NCBI GenBank assembly: GCA_033002965.1
Contig: JAURVB010014127.1
Span: 18,437 to 82,436 of the forward strand
Length of the DNA stretch: 64,000 nt
Direction of reading: 5' to 3'
From: Piper betle
Lineage: Eukaryota; Streptophyta; Magnoliopsida; Piperales; Piperaceae
A program made the position numbers and the translations under genes. Positions 51,361-63,715 of the stretch are shown here, in pieces. The notes under the pieces are model-generated. The model was given only the letters and a program-made list of their open reading frames with translations, did no database searches and had not been told where the DNA came from. Within the stretch, counting starts at the first letter, position 1; each line of letters opens with the position of its first letter.

Positions 51361-52950
51361 GTAAGCGGCCGGCCCGCAATGGGATGGTGTCGTAAAATAG
51401 AGGGAGGAAGAAACAGTGGAGAGTATTTTTGTAATAAAAATTTGATTTGAGTTGGGATCGAGTCACGTTTTTATTATGAAATAAATTTTAAAAAGAATAA
51501 AATAATTTCGTTAAAAAAAATTAACTCGATCCCGACTTGAGTCAAGTTAATATTATGAAATAAATTTGAAAAAAAATAAAATAATTTCATAAAAAAACTT
51601 GACTCGATCTCGACTCGAGTCAAGTTAATATTATAAAATAAATTTTTAAAAAATAAAATAATTTCGTAATAAAAACTTAACTTGAGTCGGGATCAAGTCA
51701 AGTTTTTATTACAAAATAAATTTTTTAAAAAATAAAATAATTTCGTTAAAAAAATTGACTCAATCCTAACTCGAGTCAAGTTAATATTATGAAATAAATT
51801 TTAAAAAATAAAATAATTTCATAAAAAATTTGACTCAATCTCTACTGGAGTCAAATTAATATTATGGAATAAATTTTTTGAAAAATAATTTTGTAATAAA
51901 AACTTGACTCGAGTCGGGATCGAGTCAAGTTTTTATTATAAAATTATTTTATTAATTTTTTAAAAATTTATTTTGTAATAAAAACTTAACTCGAGCATGG
52001 ATCAAGTCAAGTTTTTTTATGAAATAAATTTTGAAAATAATAAAATAATTTTGTAATAAAAACTTGACTTGATCTCTACTCGAGTTAAATTTTTATTATG
52101 AAATTATTTTATTTTTTTAAATTTATTTTATAATATTAACTTAACTCGAGTTGAGATCGAGTCAAGTTTTTTTATAATATTATTTTATTTTTTCAAATTT
52201 ATTTCATAATATTAACTTGACTCGAGTCGGGATCGAGTCAATTTTTATTTAATAAAATTATTTTATTCTTTTTAAAATTTATTTCCTAATAAAAACTTAA
52301 CTCGTTACTTACTCGAATCAAAATTTTTATTACGAAAATACCCTCCCATGTTTCTTCGCCACGCCACCCACCGCTAGCGACCTCGCCGCTGGCCAGCTCG
52401 CTTGCCAACGTTGTTGCCGCCTCGGGGGTTGGTGGGATGACCGGAAACCACTGGGTGGTGGCGGGGCGCGAGGCGGAGCTCACTGCCAGTGGGTAGGGGC
52501 CGAGGGGTGGGGTGGTGGGGTCGCAGCGCGGTAGAAGTGTTGGTGGACGGTGGCGCTTGGGGCAAGGGGGAACGTAGGGGGCCGCGACTGCGTGTGGGGG
52601 GTGGGGGAGGAAGGTGGCGGCCCGAAGGGGTGGGGGGAAGTGACGGACGGGGGTGATGGCGGGGCCGTGGGGGACAGGCTACAGGCGGGGCCGTGGGGGA
52701 CGGTGGAGGTGGGGGACAGGCTGCAGGTGGGGCCGTGGGGGTGGGGCTGGTGGCCGGGCAAGGGTGATGGCGGGGCAGGGCCGGGCTGAGTCGCGGAAAC
52801 CGGTGGAGGGGTGGGGGGGAAGGCAAAAAATATATATACAGAAGGTGGTGGAAATAGAGGATGAATTGTGGGTCGTTGGATTTTGATCCAACGGCCCATA
52901 ATCCATGCGCTGCAACATAGCAGATGGGCTATATATATATATATATAATT
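51361..52950. mobile_element. Foldback-type element A (partial)
   Basis: An AT-rich core of about a dozen 75-bp units (51,440-52,330) leads into a G-rich arm (52,340-52,820). The palindromic subterminal motif GTTGGATTTTGATCCAAC follows at about 52,873-52,890, then (TA)n at about 52,932-52,948. A matching C-rich left arm is missing, so this is a truncated copy. The left part (agaaacagtggagagtattt at about 51,410) recurs inside element B at about 54,000. Long ORFs in the arm are low-complexity artefacts. Confidence 0.6.
51440..52330. repeat. Tandem 75-bp AT-rich units with CTCGAGTC-type palindromes
   Basis: Each unit combines a near-palindrome of the type AACTTGACTCGAG(N)nGATCGAGTCAAGTT with a TTTTTATTA/AAATAAATTTTAAAAA spacer. 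Twelve or so diverged units alternate in orientation. The same unit makes up the cores of the two neighbouring elements. Confidence 0.8.
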
Positions 52951-53252
52951 GATGTAAAGATAAATTATAATAATTTAATTTCTTTTGTAACTTTTTTAAA
53001 ATAAGTAAACTGAATCTAATTAGTAAAAAGTTAAAAACTGAAATTAACCAAGTTTGAACTCAGTGACCCTACCTAACAAAAAATATTTTTATTATTATAT
53101 TTTATAAAAAAGTTAGAAATTGAGGTTAAATAAGTTTCAAACATGTAACTCTTCCTAGTTAAAGATATTTTTACTATTTTTTATTTTTATTAAATTTTGA
53201 TTGATTAAATCTATTACTTTTAATCTGATGTACTATTGAATTTTCCTTTTAT

Positions 53253-55223
53253 TACTATATATATATAGGGCGGCGTTGACAGTGCGCCGCCTGGCGTGGG
53301 CCGTCGGATCCTGATCAGAGGACCCACAATCAAACCACACCCCCCACACACCCCCCACCCACCCACTCCGCCGACCACCCCTTGCCCTTGTCCCGCCGGC
53401 CGCCCCTGCCCCTGCCCCGCCACTGCCTTTGCCCCCGCCGGCCTCCCCTACCCCCCCCCCCGCCCCGGCCCCAGCCCGATAGCCGCCCCATGCCCCCATC
53501 ACGCCGGTCGCCCCTGCCCTCGCCCTGCAGCTGCCCTTGCCCCGCCGGCCTCCCCTGCCCCCGCCCCACCCCGCCCCGCCACAGCCTCCGTCCCAGCCCC
53601 CAGCCCTCGCTCGTAGCCATCGCCCCCCCCTGCAGGTGGCCGGCGGCGAGGTCGCCGGCGGTGGGGTGGCGCGGCGAGAGAGAGCAGGGGAACAGGGAGA
53701 GGGTAAAATTGTAATAAAAACTTTACTCAGTCCCCTGACTCGAGTTAATATTACGAAATAAATTAAAAAATAAATTTTTTTATAATAAATACTTGATTCG
53801 ATCTCGCACGAGATCGAGTCAATATTACGAAATAAATTTAAAAAAATAAAATAATTTTGTAATAAAAACTTTATTCCGTCCCACACGAGACCGGCGCCGC
53901 ACATTTACCAGCAGGCCCATCTAGCCCTGAGGCGGCGATCATTGGTTGGCAGCGGGTTACCGCCGGCAAGGGGTGGCACGTCAAAACAAATTAGGGGAAG
54001 AAACAGGGGAGAGTATTTTGGTAATAAAAATTTTACTTTATCGGACTCCAAGTTAAAATAATTTATTACGGAATTATTTTATTTTTTTTAAATTTATTTC
54101 ATATTATTGAATTGATCCCCGACTCGAGTTAAGTTTTTATTACGAAATTATTTTTTTTTAAAAATTATTCAATAATATTAATTTGACTCTAGTCGAGATC
54201 GGGATCGAGTCAAGTTTTTATTTTATAATATTTTATTTTATGGTTTTGTATTTTTTAAAAAAAATTAAAAATTATTGTGAAATAAATTAAAAATATAAAA
54301 TAATATTTTTTAATTTGACTTTAGTCGAGATCGGGGGAGACGACGCGAGGGGGGGCAGGGGGCGGCGAGAGGGGGTCTGGGGCGGCAGGAGGTGGGGCCT
54401 GGGCCGGTGGGGGGCAGCGTGTGGGTGGGCGGCAGGGAGGTGGTCGGCAAGCAGCGGCGTAAGGGAGGAACGAATCAAATTTTTATTTTATATTATTTTA
54501 TTTTAAAAATTTATTTCATAAAATTGACTTGAGTCAAGAGTAAGTCAAATTTTTATTTTATTATATTTTATTTTTAAAATTTATTTCGTAAATTTGACTC
54601 GAGTCAAATTTTTATTACGAAAATGCCATCGCTCCTTCTTTCCCTGTGTTTTGTCGCCGCCACCGCTGGCGGTGAAGCAGGTGACGCCAGCGTGGAGGTG
54701 GCTAGGGCAGTAGACGGCAGGGAGGAGCTTGGTCGACGGGCGGGCGGCAGGGGTGGGGGCGAAACGGGCGGCCAGGGAGGGTGGCGAAACAGGGCAGGGG
54801 TGGGCGGGTGGGGCGAAACAGCGCGAGGCGGGGAACTGGGCAGGGGGCAGGCGGGGGCGAGGCGGCGGAGGGGGCAGGGAGAGCGGGCGGGTGGGGGGGA
54901 GGGCTTCGGGCAGGGGGCGGGCGGGGGCGGGGCGAGGCGGCGGAGGGGACAGGGAAACATGGTAGGGGGGAAGGTTGCGGGCGGGGGGATGTGGCGGCGG
55001 ACGGGGCGGGGGAAACTGGCGGGTGGGGGGGAGGGCTGCGGGCGGGGGGCGAGGCGGCGGACGGGGCGGCGGTGGCGGGCGGGGCGGCGTGGGGCAGTGG
55101 GGGAGGGAAATTGATGGAAAGAATGGTGGCCGTTGGATTTCGATCCAACGGCCACCATTCTTAACGTTGCCTCATGCGCTGCCTTAGTTGGCAACGCATA
55201 GTAATATTCATGCATATATATAT
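53253..55223. mobile_element. Foldback-type element B
   Basis: (TA)n at 53,253-53,267 is followed by a terminal hairpin (GGCGGCG...CGCCGCC, 53,269-53,291) and the subterminal motif GGGCCGTCGGATCCTGATC. A C-rich arm (to about 53,690) and an AT-rich core of CTCGAGT units (53,700-54,620) come next, then a G-rich arm (54,630-55,120). The motif GCCGTTGGATTTCGATCCAA and a second terminal hairpin (about 55,174-55,198) lead to (TA)n at about 55,214-55,223. The core contains a nested copy of the element A left end at about 53,930-54,020. No coding capacity is believable; long ORFs are arm artefacts. Confidence 0.65.
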
Positions 55224-55241
55224 GAGGATGAGATTGCGTAA

Positions 55242-57250
55242 TTGAGCACAGCCATCTTGGCTGTGCTCAATTTTTTTCAGCCGTTGGATTGAATCCAACG
55301 GTCGAGAAACACCCAAGCACCCCTCCCTCCCTCCCTCCCCTGCAGAAATATTGGTCTGCCGCGCCCTCGCCTTGCCCCCGCTCGCTCCGCCCTGTGCCTC
55401 CGCCCTCGCCCTCGCGCCTCGTGCCCCCTGCCCCCGCCGGCCAGGCGCGCCCCGCGCCACCTCCCGCCAGGCTCGCGCCCGCCTCGCGGCCCTTCGCTCC
55501 TCCCTGCGCTCCACGTCCCGTTTCCCCCCCCCTCTCTGCCCGTTTCGGCCCAACCCCACGCGCAGGCAGCCACCAACAGCACTCCGACGGTGGCGCGAAA
55601 AAACAGGGGCGGGGGAGGAGGGTGGGTGGAAGGGCGATGGCATTTTTCGTAATAAACATTTGACTCGCTCCCGAGTCAATATTACGAAATAAATATTAAA
55701 AATAATTTTAAAAAAATAAAATACTATAAAATAAAAACTTGACTCACTCTGGCTCGAGTCAATACTACAAAATTGATTTTTAAATTTTTTTAAAAAATAT
55801 AATACCATAAAATAAAAACTTGACTCGGACCCGCGTGGGATCGAGTCAAATTTTAATTACAAAATAAATTTTTTTAAAAATAAAATAATTCGGTAATAAA
55901 AACTTAGACTCGCTCATTTCTTGAGTCAAGTTTTTAATACTATGAAAAAATTTAAAAAAATATAAGATAATTTTGTAATAAAAAGTTGACTTGATCCCGT
56001 GCAGGATCGAGTAAAGTTTTAATTACAAAATAAATTTAAAAATATAATAATAATTCCTTAATAAAAACTTGACTCACTCCCAACAAGAGTCAAGTTTTTA
56101 TTAAAAAATTATTTTTATATTTTTTAAAATTTATTTCGTAATATTAACTCTAGTCGTAAGCAAGTCAATTTTTTATTACGAAATTATTTTATAATATTGA
56201 CTCGAGTCTGGATGAGTCAAGTTTTTATTATGAAATAAAATTTTAAAAAATAAACTAATTCTGTCAATTTAAAAAAATAAATTTATTTCATAATCTTAAA
56301 AATATATAAAATAATTTCGTAATGAAAAATTGACTTGCTTGCGACTAGAGTTAATATTACGAAATAAATTTTAAAAAAATATAAAAATATTTTTTTAATA
56401 AAAACTTGACTCTTGTTGAGAGTGAGTCAAGTTTTTATTAAGGAATTATTATTATTTTTTTAAATTTATTTTGTAATTAAAACTTTACTCGATCTTGCAC
56501 GGGATCGAGTCAACCTTTTATTACAAAATTATCTTATATTTGTTTTAAAAAATTTTTCATAGTATTAAAAACTTGACTCAAGAAATGAGCGAGTCTAAAT
56601 TTTTATTACTGAATTATTTTATTTTTAAAAAAATTTATTTTGTAATTAAAATTTGACTCGATCCCACGCGGGTCCGAGTCAAGTTTTTATTTTATTGTAT
56701 TATATTTTTTAAAAAAAATTTAAAAATCAATTTTGTACTATTGACTCGAGCCAGAGTGAGTCAAGTTTTTATTTTATAGTATTTTATTTTTTTAAATTAT
56801 TTTTAATATTTATTTTCGTAATATTGACTCGGGACCGAGTCAAATGTTTATTACGAAAATGCCATCGCCCCTTCCACTCGCCTCCTCCCCGCCCCTGTTT
56901 TTTCGCGCCACCGTTGGAGTGCTGTTGGTGACGCCGGCGTGGGGTTGGGGCGAAATGGGCGGAGAGGGGGAGGGAAACGAGACATGGAGCGCGGGGCGGA
57001 GCGAGGGCCGCGGGGCGGGGCTGGGCGCGGCTGGGGGGTGAAAGCAGGGGCGGCGGGGCGGGGCGGGGGGCGCGGGGGCAGGGGCGGGAGGCGCGGGGCG
57101 GAGCGAGGCGGGGCGGGGCGAGGGGCGCGGCGGACCAAAGGGAAGGTGAAAGCAGAGGAAGGGGAGGGGGGGTGTTTGGTTGTTATTTTCAGCCGTTGGA
57201 TTCAATCCAACGGCTGAAAAAATTGAGCACAGCCAACTTGGCTGTGCTCC
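55242..57250. mobile_element. Foldback-type element C, 2-kb near-perfect inverted repeat
   Basis: Both ends carry a 13-bp-arm hairpin, TTGAGCACAGCCA with TGGCTGTGCTCAA (55,242-55,270 and 57,223-57,250). Next inward at both ends is GCCGTTGGATT(G/C)AATCCAAC (55,280 and 57,191), then a C-rich left arm (55,310-55,640) complementary to a G-rich right arm (56,870-57,180). The AT-rich core reads symmetrically about 56,247; for example, the unit at 56,056-56,120 is the complement of that at 56,380-56,440. Outside, (TA) runs lie on both sides (about 55,214 and 57,271). No transposase is seen. Confidence 0.75.
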
Positions 57251-57268
57251 ATTACAGCGTCACTTTCT

Positions 57269-57270
<2 letters not shown>

Positions 57271-57320
<50 letters not shown>
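57271..57320. repeat. (TA)n microsatellite beside element C
   Basis: About 50 bp of alternating TA, 20 bp beyond the terminal hairpin of element C. Confidence 0.9.
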
Positions 57321-57325
<5 letters not shown>

Positions 57326-58250
57326 GAGTAGAAGAAGAGTAAATACGGATAATAAGCTTTTCTTTTGCTGTTAATAATGCAAACTTAAAGAGTAGTATTG
57401 AATATAACTTGTTTTTAAATTAGTAAGTCAAACGTGGTCTAATATGAGGTTGTATTTGTTAAGTCTCGGGTTGGAACAGATTGAAAATGCATTAGTTGAA
57501 ACAGGCTTGGCTTGATAATTTGTTGCACGAGGGTTAGATAATTTTTTCCAATTATATACGGATAAAAATAATAAACAAGCAATGAACATAGACAAACAAT
57601 TGGCTGAGTAGAGCCGACGCCTTCTTGACCTCAAATGCATCCATGATTTGCCCAAATTTCAGGCCGAGACAAGTTGAACACTCCTTAGTTCAAAATTAAG
57701 TTCATAATTGGATGCATCAATTTTTCATTTCAGCTCCAAAGTCAACGAGCACAAATAAAACTTAAAAAGTAAATCGAACCCATTTTACTTTTTAATATCC
57801 TAAATGGAATGTTATATCACCATTAATATTTTTCATTTTTATTTTATTCGTCATGGATTAACAAAATTTAAGAAAAAAAGAGAAAGAAAAAAGAAGAGGA
57901 ATTCAAAGGACGCGTTCTCTTGATTTCAGGTGTATATATGAGATCATTCACATGTATATGATTGATTATCAAGGTACTAGAGTTTTGTAAAACGAAAGAA
58001 ACAGTAGATCTTACCACTCTTTTCCAGAAACAAATTGTCGGAATTTTTGCATGCATTCGGGGAGTATAAGAATATCTTATCTCATTTCCTGAGCTATTCA
58101 AATCCTTCCAAGTTCCAACACTAATTTGTTCTCTTCTTCGCATTGTAATTACAAAAAGAATGCTACTTGTAATGGTAATTCTAGCTAATCCTACCAGGAA
58201 TATGAGCGGCGGAGAGTGATCTAGCATTAGCTAAATCCCTCTATGGAGAT
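57321..58250. other. Intergenic and 3' flank of PDIL5-4
   Basis: AT-rich, no gene recognised. The part nearest 58,250 is probably the PDIL5-4 3' UTR. Confidence 0.4.
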
Positions 58251-61200
58251 TCAAAACTGCTTTCCCAACTCCACCTTCTTCGCCAGTCTGATTGTGTTGT
58301 GCAGTATTGAGTCCAGTATACCTGCTACCTACATATTCAACAGGGGTAAAAAAAATTCATATCAATAATTCCATCTCCATTGAGTCGACTGATCATAGGA
58401 AAACAGGAACAAATAAATAACAAGCAGGTACCCAATCATTTTGTTAGAAGTAAAACTAACCGTGAACATGCCACCAATGATAGCACAAACATTGGTGATG
58501 AAGTGGGAAAATGATTTCTGATTTTCCATTATCAAGACCTGTCATAGAGGTACCCAACCACATCTTTTGAGTTTATTTCCATGAGCAAAATGGTAATGTG
58601 ATAGAAAAACACAAGATATATAATCCAGGAAACCTGCATGGGCGAGGGCTCAAAGTGGAACTTCAATGACAGGAATGTATATACTCTCAACCAAACTGCT
58701 ATGGGCTGTGTACTCGTATTCAAGAAGTGATAGTCCACTTGATACCACCTCTGTCTTTACTACTTGAAGATAGTGTTCAATCTGCAAAATCAAGCATTTT
58801 TCAGCCTTCAAATTTTAAATTCTGTAAACCCGCTAATGTCTAGTGGAAGAATACACATTAAAATCTGTATTGCATTCCAGTCCCCTCAAACCAGGCCACC
58901 CATGCCATGAAAAGCAAATTTGCCTGGAGTTAGTAAAATAATTCACCACTAAGATCAGCTATAAAAGCAGAAGTGAGCAATTGAGTGTATATGAATCTAT
59001 GATGAGTGATGCTACTCTCTTATTTGCTGCTAAATGATGAGTGATAAGCCTAGCCAACCCCACTATCTCAAGACATCGCTGCAATTTATTTCTTCTACTA
59101 ATTGGATTTCATATAAAGGGCACTGAAGAAACGTGTCCATAGTAGTCCTTACTGTTACATTTGCATTGTGGTCAGCATGGTTGGTAATATATGACCGGCC
59201 AGTTAATCGATCGATGCTTTCACCAAGGTATGGAGCTAGCCTCTTTGCTTTACTAAGCATTTTTAGGTGGACCTTCTTGCCAAACGAAAAATGAGAAATC
59301 ACGTGTGATACATTAATCTGAGAAGCATCAAAGGAATGAGCTCCAGAATGCGCTGAGATCACAAGATTACCAGGAACCTGTAGAAGTAAAAACTAGGTCA
59401 TGCCTACAAATATCAGAAAAGCTTATTAAATTATTCTAGAATAGGTGGAAACTATAGCACCAATAGCAGTCAAAATGAAATAATATAAAAAATTATAGAA
59501 TCAAATTGAATTTTGTGGTCACCGGTTTTGTGGTTTGGTAACCGACAGATGTTTATGTTAATATTCTTCAAACAGTAAGCACGTTATAAAACCTATATCC
59601 TATAACTAAAAGAGTGATACACTAACTTGCATTCCCCTCTTTCAAGGGTTTACATCAGGAAGGGCAGGGCACTAGCATAAGAAGAATAATAATTTCCTAT
59701 AATGGGTTTTGTCCTTCTATTCATTAAGAAAGGATCAATGGGTAATACAAAATCTATTATACTGATTCCAGTCTAGCTAGGACAAGCTACATGATCACCT
59801 TGGCAAAGATGATGACATCTTTTTATGCCCATAGCCATAAAACATTTACTCATCACAAAGATTGCTAGAGCACAAGAAAACAAATAACTCAGCATAAAAA
59901 ATCAAAACACTGCTTAATCAGGAAATTTCAGTAAATTAAAAAATCAAAATATGCAGTTATGACAGCTATGGTATTTTCACCTTCTTAACACGAACAAACC
60001 CTTCTATCTTGCATCCACCGGTCAAAGGGGCTGGGCGCTTTGTGTTGTTAGTTATTGCTACATTTCCATCTTTGTCAGATGCAGCCTCGTTATTTTCCAT
60101 CAGGGTAGATGCAACAAGAGTTTCCATTGTCTACAATCAGAAGTTCATGTAAAGTCAGCAATAAATTATTTAGAGATAAGATTTTTCGTAATCTTCTTTT
60201 TCATCCACCTGAGTCCAAAAAATTAAGGATCTTTTTCATACACAAACAGTAATTTATTAGTCCATTCTGTTTCTTTTCATTTATACATACCGCAACAAGG
60301 CTGTCAGTATCACGTTCCCCATAATAAGATTCATGATCATGATGCCCATGGTTGTCCCTGTTTTAAAAAACCACTGTAACATGATCTCACAGATTTGAAA
60401 GAATGACATTAGAAATTCCATGCAAATCTGGAAACAATTATTATAAGCTCATCAAGAAAAAACAACCATTCTATTATATTTCAGGTACAAAAAACAAACT
60501 AAAAGAGAAACTAAAAGCTAAGAACAATAATGTTCCAGACACAACAAAATAGATGAATCCTTTCAATAACAAAAATATAGAATAGTCTCTTACCTAACAT
60601 CACTTCCTTTGCGGAAAATGCGAATAGATGGATAACCCTGAATATGGTTTCTGCAGATGCCAACAAGATTGTCCTGTTACTAAACTTTTCACCGCACAAA
60701 ATAACAAAACATAATCACTCATCCCCATTTTTGCGATGAATATACCTTCTGCACAAGTCTCCTTCTTCAGTACAGTCAACCTTGGCTAACAGAATCCTTC
60801 CATCAATTTCGGGGTCATACCTGATAAAATTGATGAAAAAAAATAGTTCTAAAAACTGGAGTATAACGTCAGACAGGGTTTAACATAAAAAAGATCATGA
60901 CAGAAAAAAAAAAAGCAACCAAGCTAGGCACCTGTCTCTAATAATCTTAGCCGCCTTCTCCCATGATGGTTTCTGCGGCAAACTAAAATCGGTAACATGA
61001 TAAAAAAATTAACAAAGGAAGGAAAAAATTAAAGACTGTACCAAGCGATTACTCCAATAACACCAAGGGGCATAAAAATTAACAACCAAAACCGGAAACC
61101 TGCATCATAAATTTTTCTTTAGTGTTTATCTAGGCAACAGACTGCCATGTTGTACACGATGATTGTAACAATAAACTGTTGACCATAAACAAGGAAAAAA

Positions 61201-63216
61201 GAAAAGCAATTAATTGTGCAAACCTACTGATGAGCAAATTTGTCAAAACTAGCAGCAGTTAGGGGAACAGACCCATCACCAAACTCTTCTTCAACTTCAT
61301 CCCCGTGATTACTTAATTTAGGAATTGGACCTGGATGGAACTCGGCTGCCAGTTGGATTTAAGTTGCCATCAATGGAGAACTTACGCACTGTTTTTGTTA
61401 TATTCAACCTGTTCTGAAGTCAAAGGCTTGACAGTCAAAATCCAGGACACCCAAAACAACAAATAAATAGATTTGCCACTTACAGTTCCCAGAACGTCAC
61501 TAACATCCACAGAAGCAAACTCACATGAAAGGGCAGGAAAGCTACAAAAAGGTACACAATTATCAAAAGCTAGCACCCTTGCTTGAAAACTGCAGCATCT
61601 TCTCACCATAAAAATAACCTATCTTTCAGGTGTACAAACACCCAATACACGTAGTCTCAAGTAAACTAACAATAATAAATTGGAAAGCAATAGACGTAGA
61701 TGTATCAGCTTAGACGGCTACCTTATGTCAAAATCGATGCGTAAAAATTCTGAGTCTTTACTCTTATCAACAATAATGGATGTAGTTGTGCTGACTGCCA
61801 AATAATTGCTTAATTCCTATAATTTCCAAATACAGTAAAATGTAAAATCATACGAAGCACCGTTTTACTAAATTTTAATATAAAGAAAGAGCAAACAGCA
61901 AAGTAACGTAATAAAGGCTACCAGACAAACTCAAACACTGCTCATTATAGAAATGATGTTTTCCATGCTTCTCCACGACAAAACTATCAGGAGAAAAGTC
62001 TGACCGGCTCCTACTAGGTAATATGATTGCAATCATGAAAGTTTAGTATATTCGAAGGATGAATTTAGGCAGAACACAAATTTGACGACACTTGACAACA
62101 ACCTACCATTCCAAACAAAAACACCATGGATAAAGCAGCTATTATTGATAGTCCAGCACCTGATAAGGAAGCCTCAGTCAAATCCCTCGGAATTTTCCTG
62201 GAATATAATGAAACTTAGAAATGATCATTGGTCATATCAGCAAATGCATCTGTACCGTATGGATATATAACATAATACTTGAGAACTTTCAAAAGTAACA
62301 TGAGAATAATTAGTCGCATATACCAGTAGGAAGCCAAACCCATACCCACCAAAGGATAAAAAATAGTACCAGGAAACAAATTAGAGATTTTAATCATGGA
62401 TACATGAAGCTGCTCAATTTCTACAGAAAATTCATGCGTTCATCACATTTCTCGTGTCAAAAGTAAACAGCTAGCAAAAATTAAATACTACACTAAGCCT
62501 GTCAGGTATGCCACATTGCCTGCCACGCAAATGGAAAGTAGAGAGCTTTTCTATCATTCAGTGGCGGAATGACTGCAAATCTCCGACGATCTGGCAATTT
62601 AATCAGCGAAAATGGGCACATTGCCAACCCTTGTCTCATCAGCGTGCTTTTCGACTTTTTTCTACTTCTACAAGCTCATCCCGAGGTCAATCAGCCCATT
62701 ATTTTCGTGAGTAAGACCAAGTTTCCCCGTCGTGCAACAACAAGGGAAGTAATCAAGTAGATTCTATCAAAACCCGACCTCCACCAATCCATAATAGAGT
62801 TAGCTGCAAAAAATGCTCATTAACACCAAAATGAAGCACAGAATAATAGATACAACCAAAAGCAGCCTAAGATCATCGTCTGGTGCCATTAACCTAAGCA
62901 ATAATTTTTATTTCTAGCCACATGAATTTCTCAATGCAGTTTCACACCATGCATCCAAACAGGCAACGCACGACAACCAACATGCTACAAAGAAAAAGAA
63001 AACAAAAAAGCTCGAGCCATAAACAAGCTACCCATTTTCACGAACTACAAACAGCCAAATCACGAACGTAGCAGCCAAATAGTAGCAACGAGCTTCTAAT
63101 GTCTGCCCAAACAAACACGAAAAGTGATACCAAAAAAACGGGGGGACTGGATGGATCCAAGGGCGAGATCCGAACCTGTAGAAGTCCACAGACTTGAGCT
63201 TGCTCGAGGTTATCAT
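58251..63216 (-). CDS. PDIL5-4: Protein disulfide isomerase-like 5-4 (thioredoxin plus ERGIC/COPII-vesicle domain), two frame breaks
   Basis: ER/Golgi membrane protein with a thioredoxin domain inserted between halves of an ERGIC-type vesicle protein. Fifteen exons, from ATG 63216 (MITSSKLKSVDFYRKIPRDL) to stop 58251 (KKVELGKQF). Order: TM segment (LSIIAALSMVFLFGM), N-terminal ERGIC part (FPALSCEFASVDVSDVLG), thioredoxin (VVNFYAPWCYWSNRLKPSW, one active-site Cys with Ser in place of the second), KVDCTEEGDLCRR, YPSIRIFRKGSD, the linker, ISAHSGAHSFDASQINVSH, EYEYTAHSSLVESIY, FEPSPMQ, HFITNVCAIIGGMFTVAGIL (second TM). Two exons are one base too long: AGCCGAG at about 61344 (expected GSEFHPGP) and GTCATTGAAG at about 58,665 (expected KFHFEPSPMQ). 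Repaired length would be about 481, as in Arabidopsis. All other phases agree. Confidence 0.93.
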
Positions 63217-63715
63217 CGTATCGTGCGACGAAAGGCGAGCCGTCGGAGAAAAAAGGGATCGGTTCTTGGACGAGCTCCGGTGACGGGGATCGGGCGTCGG
63301 ATGTTCTCCGATCTGGTTGGAGAAAGAAAGAAGTGAATTTTAATGGAGAAGATGAGGGGCTCGTGATATCATTCCTTTACCACTCCGGCCTACGCTGTCT
63401 TTGTCTTCACAAGCTTATCAATTTTGTTAGCAGGTGACCTTAATCTATTATTTATTATTGTTTAAGCTCAAATTGCGTCTCTTATTAAGAAGGTATTAAC
63501 TACTAATCGGGCGAGCCGATTCAAATTTAATTATCTTCAAACTCGTCTTTATTTCGAACTCAACTTGAGTTTAAAGGCTTCTCGTCGAATCGAGTAGGAG
63601 TAGAATTCTAGAAAGCTCCGACATTACTTCGCACGCAATTTTTTCCTCGTCTATACTTCATTATTCAACGAGAGTTTATATGGTGCAACATACTGCCTAG
63701 TTTATGTATAACATG
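63217..63715. other. PDIL5-4 leader and promoter region
   Basis: GC-rich leader to about 63,340, then AT-rich DNA with AACTCGA/TCGAGT-rich words (about 63,510-63,600) like those at 5.3 and 40.2 kb. No gene. Confidence 0.4.

Noticed and set aside
51440..52330. Rho-independent-terminator-like hairpins followed by T runs
   Set aside because: Palindrome plus TTTTT is part of the repeated transposon core; bacterial terminators do not apply here.
52374..52899. Long Pro/Arg or Gly/Arg ORFs on both strands (also 47.5-48.0, 53.2-53.9, 54.6-55.8, 56.8-57.2 kb)
   Set aside because: They overlap in several frames and lie in low-complexity GC-rich transposon arms. They are stop-poor because of composition and are not genes.
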